Assembly (NCBI GenBank): GCA_003427395.1
Contig: BFEA01000033.1
Location: forward strand, 2,483,111 to 2,509,873
Length of the DNA: 26,763 nt
DNA from: Chara braunii
Lineage: Eukaryota > Streptophyta > Charophyceae > Charales > Characeae
Reading direction: 5' to 3'
Shown here piece after piece: positions 19,491-26,763 of the stretch. A program made the translations under genes and the position numbers. The notes below the pieces were generated by a model, which was not told the DNA's origin, ran no database searches, and worked only from the letters and a program-made list of their open reading frames with translations. Within the stretch, counting starts at the first letter, position 1; every line of letters starts with the position of its first letter.

Positions 19491-19704
19491 TCTTCTTCTT
19501 CTTTTTCATCTTCCTCTTTTTTTTTTTCTTTCTTTCTTTTTTTTTTATATATATATATATATATTTTCTCATTATTATAGAGTTTTTTTCATTATTTAAG
19601 AGTTTTTTTTTAGGTTTTTATCGTTATTTTAGAGTTGTTTTTTTGTTACTTACAAATTTTATTTTAGAGTTTTTTTTTAACTTTTATTCGAAAAATATTT
19701 TTTT
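19491..19704. other. T-rich spacer with (TA)n
   Basis: CTT and T runs, (TA)n at 19546-19563, and the recurring TTATTTTAGAGTT words that link this segment to the other spacers. Confidence 0.6.
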
Positions 19705-19787
19705 GGGGGGGACGGCATGGCGATCGGTGCCCTGCCACGTGGCAGAGGCACGATGGTCATGCCAAGCCTCCCATCCCCTCCCCCTTT
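19705..19787 (+). repeat. GC-hairpin unit, copy 4
   Basis: GGGGGGGACGGCATGGCGATC opens it; GGTGCCCTGCCACGTGGCAG includes a GCCACGTGGC palindrome; CATGCCAAGCCTCCC and CCCTCCCCC close it. The following tract is (TTTA)n instead of CTT. Confidence 0.7.
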
Positions 19788-19805
19788 CTTATTTTTTTCT
19801 TTTTT

Positions 19806-19807
19806 CC

Positions 19808-19846
<39 letters not shown>

Positions 19847-19849
19847 TTT
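19806..19849. repeat. (TTTA)n microsatellite
   Basis: About 11 TTTA units after GC-hairpin unit copy 4. Confidence 0.93.
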
Positions 19850-19947
19850 TTCATTATTATTTTATAGTTTTTTAAAAGACTTTTTTTTTCGTTATTTTGG
19901 AGGTTTTTCTCGTTATAATAGATCTTTTTGATAATTTTCGTTACGTT

Positions 19948-20415
19948 GTCGAGCGCATCGGCCCCCGTCTTTCCTCGCAATAGAGGCGGGAGCCCTCCAG
20001 GCCATGTCACGCAGGAGTTAAAACAAAAAGCAAATCACAGAAACAACCCGGGGACGGCGCATAATTAATCCCGCGGACCGCCGAGAAGGTCGAGGTCGCC
20101 TCGTCCCTTCGCCGCTCTAGCCGGGTGCGCCAGCTGTACATCCCGTGGTTCCCTACGAGAGGACAGGTTCCCGCGGGGCATAAGCTTGCTTCCCTAAGGG
20201 GTTGTCACCACCCTTAGGGGCGTATCCCTACCGAGCTACCGACCCACGTGCGAAAGTTTTTCAATGTAGTTGCAGAGGTGGGTAGGCCGATGGCGTTTGC
20301 TCGCTCGCTGTAGTATAGGTACGCGCGATTAAAACGCTTATTGAACTCAAACGTCGTCCGTTCTTTAGGGCGTTGATTTCCTTAGTACGAAGCATACGCC
20401 GGCGACTAGGACGGT
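19948..20415 (+). repeat. Dispersed repeat family S, copy 2
   Basis: Inverted relative to the copy inside LINE-A (3815-4226) and matched to it over most of its length at very roughly 65-75% by eye. It starts near CGAGCGCATCGG and fades after CGACTAGGACG. No TSD or poly(A) is recognised here, so its own insertion boundaries are not defined. Confidence 0.75.
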
Positions 20416-20449
20416 TTCAACCAAGTGTGAAACCCCCAATATCCTAGTC
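20404..20449. other. Two-tier hairpin
   Basis: An outer perfect 8-bp stem (GACTAGGA 20404-20411 with TCCTAGTC 20442-20449) encloses an inner perfect 7-bp stem (GGTTTCA 20413-20419 with TGAAACC 20428-20434, 8-nt loop). It sits at the end of family S homology. Confidence 0.6.
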
Positions 20450-22085
20450 TCTTTGGTCACCTGTTAAAAAGAAAGACATAACAACCACACATAGTTACAT
20501 AAAAAAAACGAATCGACCGTAGTCAACATGAACATATATCCAATCTGAAATGATAATCGAACGAATTTAATTCATCATTAGATACATTCAATAACACCAG
20601 ATCAAAATAACACTCGACCACCTCGGGGCGAACTGCACAAAAATCATACAGCCCCCAACGAGGATTTGGCTTTAGACAATAACATATATGCAGCCGACAC
20701 GGTAGTCCGACAACATTAGTTTTGACTTGATGAGATGCGCTGCCAAAGTTATTCATTTCATATACCACCGACCTAAGATTAAAAACATGCATTTTTTTTC
20801 ACAGATCCTTAGTTTCTTGGACGACACTCTGTTTTGTGAATGATTCTTGATCAGGTGCATTACTTGAGGTGTTGCATATCTCTCCCTCTAGGAAGTGGTC
20901 TGGGGTACTCTTGCTCCTTGCCCGAGCACAAAACTCGGATCTCAAAAGTCGGGTCGTCTCCACCGAATCGGCAAAGTACCCCCCCGTAGAACGGTCCAGT
21001 CTGGGTCGAGAATAGGGTCGGCTCCTAAATCAACGAACCCCCGGCCCAGATGCTTCTTTGAAAGAGAGAAAGCGTCCACCGTAAGTAAATTTTCAGTTTT
21101 TCCCTTCGTCTCTTGCCCAAGGTAACTCAAACGAAAATAGTTGGAAAAGATAGAGAATGAGAACCATTTAGATAGATAAAAGTTATTTGGGAAAGAAATG
21201 GTCAATCTTTGGGAAAAAACTACGTTCGTTTGACCTTAGCTGCTTTATCTAATTCGAATTCGTTTTACGGTGCGCACAAAATTGACATTTTTCAAAACAA
21301 CCAACCCTTTTTGGCATGCAGGCAGGTGAGAAGTCAAAAGAAGACACTCCTTTTCCATTTTGTCCAATAGGCATAATCAATCTCCTTTAAAAACATCATT
21401 TTACCTACCTGCACAACACGCAGAGACAACAAGTTCAAGAGAAAAGCAGTGCAATCCCATGCTCAAGTCAGACCTTTCCATTCACATGCACGATACGCAC
21501 GACTTTCCTCTACCTTTTCAACGAACATTCAATGAACAGGGTCAAGCAAAGTGTGGGTTCACACAGGTGTGAAGGAAAATCTGAGTCAATCAACCGACTG
21601 ACCACTAACTGACTGACTGACCTTGAGTGAAGTGGTGCTGAACGCGTCTTGGCTCACTCAAGAAAGCCAAGAAATAATATACTTGTCGCCAAAGAAAACT
21701 GCAGTCCCAAAGCAAGTCTCAAGTCAACTGCTTGTCCCAATCTGTTCCCGACTCGCAAGTCCCATACGCGGTAGTCCCAGATTCCACGGCGGCATGTCGC
21801 ACGAGTCGCAAAAAAAAAAATTGTTTCCAAGACAGTCTCAACTGGCACCACGTCTGTCCCAACCGGTCTCAAGTGGTCCGTGATGGTCCTACGCCACCAA
21901 TATTCGCTCCTCACGCAGACTTCATAGTGAGCCGCGCGCCAACTGCCACCACGTCACGTTGCCGCCGCCGCATATGCCAACTCTGGTAACACAATATCAT
22001 CAAACAAAATAGACGTCGCGCCGTAGAAAAAAAACTTCGTCGCTATGGTGTCGCAATTCCCTGTTCTCGTGTCGCTAATCCATCA
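20450..22085. other. No gene; unassigned DNA
   Basis: About 1.6 kb with only short open frames. 20460-20800 is A-rich, 21570-21625 has GACTGAC repeats, and 21690-21880 has many loose AGTCCCAA/AGTCTCAA words that suggest an old, scrambled tandem repeat. Confidence 0.5.
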
Positions 22086-22118
22086 GCATCTCTCCGCCAA
22101 AAAAATCAAGTGTCACCA

Positions 22119-22345
22119 ATCCGGCAGCATTCCCCGTCAAAAGAAAATAAAGTGTCGTCGCGCCACAAATCCGGCAACACTTCGCCGCCAAAAGAAAATC
22201 AAGTGTAGTCGTAGCAAAAATCCGGCAACGCTTCCGCACCACCGTTGTTAAAACTAGTGTTGCTGCAACAAAAATCCGGCAGCGTTTCCGCACCACCGTC
22301 GTTAACAACCTTGTTGCCGCTGTCAAATTTCGGCAGTGTTTCCCT
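22119..22345. repeat. ~52-bp minisatellite, about five units
   Basis: Successive units begin AATCCGGCA(G/A)C at about 22119, 22167, 22218, 22272 and 22323 (the last as AATTTCGGCAG). Later units share TTCCGCACCACCGT(T/C)GTTAA, and earlier ones CGCCAAAAGAAAATCAAGTG. Unit length drifts between about 48 and 54 bp. The repeated peptide on the minus strand is a by-product. Confidence 0.8.
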
Positions 22346-22380
22346 ACTACAGCGGAACAATGGCTGGCCGAAATTAGTAA

Positions 22381-23551
22381 AATTTGGGCCCCAGGCCCAA
22401 ATTCCACAGTGTCGTATTGTCGTAGTCCCACAGCGTCCATGGGTCAGTCCCGTGGGACCAACACCAGCGAGAGGGGAGGGGAGCAGAGTGCTCTCTGCCT
22501 TGGCTATGGCTGCCCAACTCCTCTCCTCGCGCTCCTCTGCAGAACTCTAGCCTCAGGCAGCACCTCAATTGTGCTCGTCACGCACTGGCATCAATTGTGC
22601 CCAACTTCTCTCCACGTTGCCTCAGGCAGCACCTCAAGCAGCCAGCAGCACTCAAGTGTGCTCGTCACGCACTGGCATCACGAGTGCTTTGTGTGGCAGT
22701 TGGGGGACAGTTGCCTGTTTTATAGTGGTTGAGGAGGGTTGGACGTCACTCCAACCCCCAGGCAAAATCGCGGGCTCACATTGAGCCCTTGATCTGACCA
22801 AGATCCAGGGCTAACTGTGGCAGCACCACAGCCACAGCCTTAGTGTGGGGCAGTTTCTTTAACTGCCCTATTTTCTTTTTCTTTTCTTTTTCTCATCTAT
22901 TTCAGAATTTCACAAGATAGCTGAGGTCCTGGCATTTTCAAAACAGTTTTTCTTTTATTTTTCTGATAAGGGGTTGGAGAGCTATAACCCCTTACAGTCT
23001 GTTGTATCTGGACCCTTTTTCCATGGCATTACATCGAGGAAAAAACCGTACTTGGGTTTTCCTTTTACGACTCCTCCATTTTCAGACTCCCTCTAAAAAC
23101 GGGAGCCTGACAGTTACCTCTGGCAGCTTCTGCCAGAGGTAGCACCACGTGAGGACAAGGCTCCTCACATAAATAAAGAAGAAATAAACAAAAAAAAAAG
23201 AAAAACTAAAACTAATCTAACTGCATGTGCCTGGCCATTCTCTCGGCCAGGTTCATGTAGTTGCATGCAACAGTCCTCCCTTCACTTTTCTCTGCCCTCC
23301 CCTTAAAATGGGGAGGGCGGTTGGCAGGTTGGGAGGAGTAGGACCTCCTCCTCCTAACCCCCACGTTCTCCTCTCTCTCTCTCCCTCCTCCAACCAACTC
23401 TCACAGTCACATTCCCATGCACGTACTGTGGGCCGCGAGATTCAAGATCCCGCGGCCATAGTAGGTTTTTTCAAAACGAAGTGGGAGCATTTGTGTTCCC
23501 ACACAGTTCTAAAAGACTGTTCTTCTTTCTTCACGAGGCAGTTTGCCTCGT
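22381..23551. other. Series of short-loop perfect hairpins
   Basis: Perfect inverted repeats (stem, loop): 22381-22403 (10 bp, 3 nt), 22736-22757 (8, 6), 22772-22788 (7, 3), 22848-22868 (8, 5), 22967-22994 (9, 10), 23115-23141 (12, 3), 23149-23168 (7, 6), 23230-23251 (7, 8), 23294-23318 (9, 7) and 23533-23551 (8, 3). Weaker ones lie at 22483-22498, 22791-22805, 22815-22831, 23327-23358, 23430-23458 and 23481-23502. Stem sequences are unrelated, so this is not one repeat copied many times. No open frame of interest. Confidence 0.85.
22550..22680. repeat. Two-unit direct repeat GCCTCAGGCAGCACCTCAA...
   Basis: 22550-22593 recurs at 22619-22680 with about 18 bp inserted. Both copies run from GCCTCAGGCAGCACCTCAA to TGTGCTCGTCACGCACTGG. 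It lies within the hairpin-rich segment. Confidence 0.85.
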
Positions 23552-24886
23552 TGCCCTTTTTTTTTTTTTGTACAGTTTTTAGTTTTATCTCGTTTTCTCC
23601 CTTCCCCGTTTCTCCCCTACTGGTCGTGCTCCAACAGTCACGAACGAGAAGGGAAAAACGAAAGGAACTTCAAAAAAAAGAAAGAAAAAATAAAAACATC
23701 AAAAAACTTACCTGCGGCTGTGTGCAAACGCCCTAAAGAAAACGGGCGCCTATACATCCCCATGTCCTGGGGTAGATTCATCCGATTTTGCTTATCATGT
23801 CCACGCTGTCAGACAAAATACCCTTGTTGCCATGTTTTTGCATTAGACACGGTGACGGCATTGGCTACCATGATGGAGCCAGTCTGGAATGGAAAGGGTG
23901 TGCACGCTTGAGCGTGACACTCGAAACGGATTCCTCGGCCATTGAGGCCTGGGCAAAATCGGTGAGAAAATTTCGTTAAGTATGGGCGCGCGTTGTTATG
24001 ACGCACGCTGTGAAGGTTAGGATTTGCAGTAATACCCTTCGACCAAAGAGGTTGAGGGGTCGATAGGGTTGATATTATGACGAGTAGATCTACGATGCAC
24101 GCTGAGACTTAATCGTCAGTACATCAGTCAGAATAAATTAATACGCGCCCCAGTCGTACGACCGAGGCAATTATTAGTGTATGATCATCGAGGTTGAGGT
24201 AGCACCTCGATTGTTGACGTTTGCTTGAGCGGTACCTTTTATCCCTACTTGTGCACCGTAAGCGAGGTTGAGGCTCTAGCTCAGCCTCCCGTAGGGAGAA
24301 AGGGAGTCGCCTTTGGGCGGTGACTTCCCGACCGTATGACTACCCGAGTGACCGGTGCCTTTGTCTCTCTGCATAGAGAGATACCGTTGCAGGCTCTGAT
24401 ATCATCCGCACAGGACCTAGACTCGTACTACTGGAAACCGGTGTCCGCCTACCTGATGGTACTGGGCCTCTGAAAATGCCTACTTCGTCTTCTTCTGATC
24501 GGTCTCGATTACCCAGCAGATCTACTCGGTGTGGTACCGGCTACTTGAGTGTTTTCCCGTTATTCTAAGTGTGCGGGTTTACCCCGCTACCTCGTAACTT
24601 TCCCGCTGTGACCCTCAATGTCTCGGCCACGGCTGAGTACCGGCCCTTCGGGCCTTCCGGTCGATTGAGTACCCAGGCAGGTCACACATACACTCAAACC
24701 GACAAGCGCTCAGGCAGGCATGCCGGCCGGCAAGCATGCGAGCACACAAACTTAGGATTGGGCTCGGATCACTAGGCGGACCAAACCCCGCTCCTATACT
24801 TATACCTGGACCGCTCCTCTTCTACTCGAAGTAGGAGCTAGCCCAGTAGGTTCGGGTGTAGATTATTGAATAACAGACTTAGGGAT
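23552..24886. other. No gene; continued hairpin-rich non-coding DNA
   Basis: Less regular than 22.4-23.55 kb but still with short inverted repeats, such as ATCGAGGT 24187-24194 with ACCTCGAT 24204-24211, and TCTCTC/GAGAGA around 24365-24380. No open frame above 125 codons and no domain signal. Confidence 0.55.
24392..24404 (-). promoter_or_regulatory. Possible primer-binding-site-like word (tRNA-iMet type)
   Basis: The minus strand reads TGATATCAGAGCC, one base away from TGGTATCAGAGCC, the usual plant LTR-retrotransposon primer-binding site. If real, an LTR would lie to the right, but no second LTR or gag-pol is seen in the window. A chance match is quite possible. Confidence 0.2.
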
Positions 24887-24990
24887 CGAATGCAGTCCAC
24901 CGCTGAGCTAGCTTTTTTTTGCAGGGAGCTGAGTTTTAACCCCGCGTTCGGACGGTCGGGGCTTGAACCCGCGACCTCCGTGGAAAGAGT
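24887..24990 (-). repeat. tRNA-derived fragments (Pol III box-like words)
   Basis: On the minus strand GGTCGCGGGTTCAAGCCCCG looks like a tRNA T arm with B box. About 50 bp further on, GCTAGCTCAGCGGTGG looks like a D arm with A box, followed closely by CATTCGATCCC. The T arm precedes the D arm, so this is not one tRNA. It looks like joined halves, as in tRNA-derived SINEs, or rearranged remnants. Confidence 0.45.
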
Positions 24991-24999
24991 TAGTAGAGT

Positions 25000-26159
25000 T
25001 AGTTGGGTAGTGAGAACCGACTGGGGCAGAGGCCCGACACTTAGCGTGAATGGGGAGTTAGCTGTTAGATTTGTTATTTGTTCATTTGATTTTCGTTGTT
25101 AGTTGGATTCGTTTTTTTTTATTTTATTTTATTTTCTTTATTATTTCTTTGTTTTCTTACTAATCTCGTAGCTACTACAAGTTCCCAAAGATTCACTATT
25201 CACTTTAGTGAATCTACATAGGAAAGTCGGACAGACTCGTTTCGACGAAATCTGTTCGACCCCAGACATAGCAACCCGAGACTCTGGCCCGCGGGCTCGG
25301 GCTGAGTGCTCGGCGAACGAACGTGACGAGAGGAGTGCACGCAGGCAGAAAGCTAGCACGCGGAGAGTAGGGGAGATAGCCGCGCAAGGTGCACGAAGAA
25401 GAAGAAGGAGGGAAGAAGAAGAAAGGAGAAGAGGGAGGAGAGAAGGGAAGAAAAAGAAGTAGTAGCGGGGTGTGGTAGAGATATGTGCGCGGGAAAGAAG
25501 CGGAGAGGTAGCGCGGTGGTAGCACGAGGAGAAACGCACGGAAGTAGAAGGAGGATGCGCGGTTGGAAGAAGAGAGATGGCAACCAGATAGAAAAGGAGA
25601 GCGGGACTACAGGGGAGACCATCGCGAACGACGACGGGAAAGTCCGCGTGGTGCATGAGAAAAGAACTTCGTTGGGAAGAATAGGAACACCACGTATGGA
25701 AAGGGGAAAGATAGTAGTGGAGGAAGGTAAGTGGTGCGCGGTGGGGGAAGGCAACATAGCGCAAACCAGAAGGAAGAAGAGAAAGTATAGGAGAGGAAGG
25801 AGGGATAGAGGCGACTTACCAATCGCCTACAATCAGTTTCGGTGCCCTTGTCCAGTAAGTCTCAGGGAGGGCGATTGAGGCCATGATAATGTAGTATTGT
25901 CTTCATGTCTACAGAAGCCTCGGCGCATTTCGTTTGGAAGGAGTCGTGACTTGGGTAGGAGGCTCTGCGCATCCTTACCATCTGAGTGGCATCAAGAAGC
26001 GGTGGCGCAGTCGGCCTCTCATGACGGGTCGTTTTATGATACGTTAAGGAGCAAAGAGCATCAATCTCTGCGGGCAACGATGGCAACAACGAGGAGAAAG
26101 AACAACGGGTAAGTATCCTACCCCACGACTAGCCTAACGCTACCCCATCGGTAGCGCGA
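25000..26159. other. No gene; purine-rich DNA
   Basis: 25380-25830 is strongly A/G-rich on the plus strand. Open frames on both strands there are low-complexity (Arg/Lys/Glu or Ser/Leu/Phe) and carry no domain. 25925-26025 is dispersed repeat T, copy 2. Confidence 0.6.
25925..26025 (+). repeat. Dispersed repeat T, copy 2
   Basis: Counterpart of 9065-9170 on the opposite strand, including the same-frame SEWHQEAVAQ peptide. A GTAAGT word at 26110-26115 could be a splice donor, but no gene structure supports it. Confidence 0.65.
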
Positions 26160-26205
26160 TTAAATAAATAAATAAATAAAATAAATAAATAAATAAATAA
26201 ATAAA
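26160..26205. repeat. (AAAT)n microsatellite
   Basis: About 11 TAAA/AAAT units with one short unit. Confidence 0.93.
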
Positions 26206-26243
26206 GCAAATGAATGTAACACTACAGCGTGGGACTATACATC

Positions 26244-26247
<4 letters not shown>

Positions 26248-26288
<41 letters not shown>

Positions 26289-26306
26289 GTGTATGCGTGT
26301 GTGTGT
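26248..26306. repeat. (TG)n microsatellite
   Basis: TG units with a few interruptions near 26287-26297, passing into GA. Confidence 0.93.
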
Positions 26307-26325
26307 GAGAGAGAGTCTAAAAGTT

Positions 26326-26434
26326 GCCTCGCTGCGCGCTACTTGAATCGATAGAACGAGCAAATCAAGAAGTGTCAGTGTATAATTCCCCGTTTCAGCA
26401 GAAGATTCATTTTGATTTTGCTCGTCCTATCGAT
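26326..26434. repeat. 109-bp hairpin repeat, copy 1
   Basis: Direct repeat of 26656-26763. An 18-bp arm at 26347-26364 pairs with 26417-26434 with one mismatch. The loop has CAGTGTATA and CGTTTCAGC(A/G)GAAGATTCATT, shared with copy 2. Confidence 0.85.
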
Positions 26435-26472
26435 GGAATGTGAGTGTGTGAGACGTTCATGATTCGACCAAG

Positions 26473-26474
<2 letters not shown>

Positions 26475-26514
<40 letters not shown>
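26475..26514. repeat. (GA)n microsatellite
   Basis: About 19 GA units. A shorter GA run lies at 26593-26613. Confidence 0.95.
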
Positions 26515-26520
<6 letters not shown>

Positions 26521-26655
26521 TCTCCTCTAAGTCCATCATCTCTCCGTCACCCTCTCCCTACCTGACCTCTCTGCATCTATGGACTAAGAAAAAGAGAGAG
26601 AGAGAGAGAGAGACCGTAAGTCTCCAACCTTGGCCAACAGCTAAGCCCCAACCAC

Positions 26656-26763
26656 GCCTCACCGCACGCTACTCGGATCGACAGAATGAGCAGGTTAGAA
26701 AGTGGCAGTGTATATTTTCACGTTTCAGCGGAAGATTCATTCCGTTTTGCTCATCCTATCGAT
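26656..26763. repeat. 109-bp hairpin repeat, copy 2 (at window end)
   Basis: Matches copy 1 at roughly 75-80% by eye. Its arms are 26677-26694 and 26746-26763. The window stops at the last base of the right arm, so any continuation is unseen. Confidence 0.82.

Noticed and set aside
20145-20165. CTACGAGAGGACAGGTTC resembles the large-subunit rRNA sarcin-ricin region
   Set aside because: Only about 10 + 7 bases match, with a gap. The sequence on both sides does not follow rRNA, and the other copy of family S does not keep the match.
22381-23551. CRISPR array or bacterial repeat
   Set aside because: The hairpins do not share sequence and spacing is irregular. The surroundings are eukaryotic.
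25141-25878. Long open frames on both strands (207 and 131 codons)
   Set aside because: The DNA is almost purely A/G on one strand, which removes stop codons by composition. The products are low-complexity and overlap on opposite strands.

Overview
This window comes from a large, repeat-rich nuclear genome of a eukaryote. I see no convincing host gene, rRNA, intact tRNA or prokaryotic feature. Nearly all coding signal belongs to decayed retroelements, and the rest is microsatellites, foldback elements and other non-coding repeats. The mixture of L1-type LINEs, a Penelope-like element (PLE) with an N-terminal GIY-YIG nuclease, and abundant CTT/AT/GA repeats fits a plant-lineage genome, perhaps a charophyte alga or bryophyte. 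That host guess is inference with low confidence. A 38-bp Nextera mate-pair junction adapter at 8380-8417 shows that the sequence comes from a short-read mate-pair assembly and contains at least one artefactual duplication.

Layout, left to right. 1-5650 is a dead L1-type LINE on the minus strand (LINE-A). Its endonuclease is interrupted by an ~817-bp poly(A)-ended retroposon flanked by an 8-bp target-site duplication. 5655-7497 is a second L1-type LINE of the same broad family on the plus strand (LINE-B), head to head with LINE-A, cut off at the start of its reverse transcriptase. 7.7-10.1 kb holds microsatellites, the assembly artefact and a one-base N gap inside an AT repeat. 10.09-10.73 kb looks like a degenerate foldback DNA element.

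11033-16805 is the centrepiece: a 5.77-kb retroelement on the minus strand between two 745-bp direct repeats (~96% identical by hand count). It encodes, 5' to 3', a CCHC zinc-knuckle/coiled-coil/SAP-like Gag-like region, a GIY-YIG endonuclease and a reverse transcriptase. This is the order of N-terminal-GIY-YIG PLEs (Naiad/Chlamys type), with pseudo-LTRs (pLTRs). The Gag-like and GIY-YIG parts share one reading frame broken only by two TGA codons. One frameshift then leads to the RT, which has a TAG inside motif B. The intact ancestor may therefore have had one very long ORF or two adjacent ones.

16.8-20.0 kb is pyrimidine-rich. It contains a 674-bp foldback element with 11-bp perfect terminal inverted repeats and a perfect 8-bp target-site duplication (hAT-like), plus four copies of a GC-rich hairpin unit followed by T-rich or CTT-rich tracts. 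19.95-20.42 kb is a second, inverted copy of the repeat found inside LINE-A. 22.1-22.35 kb is a ~52-bp minisatellite. 22.38-23.55 kb is an unusual series of short-loop perfect hairpins with unrelated stem sequences. The last 450 bp hold two diverged copies of a ~109-bp hairpin repeat, one pair of which changes in a compensatory way.
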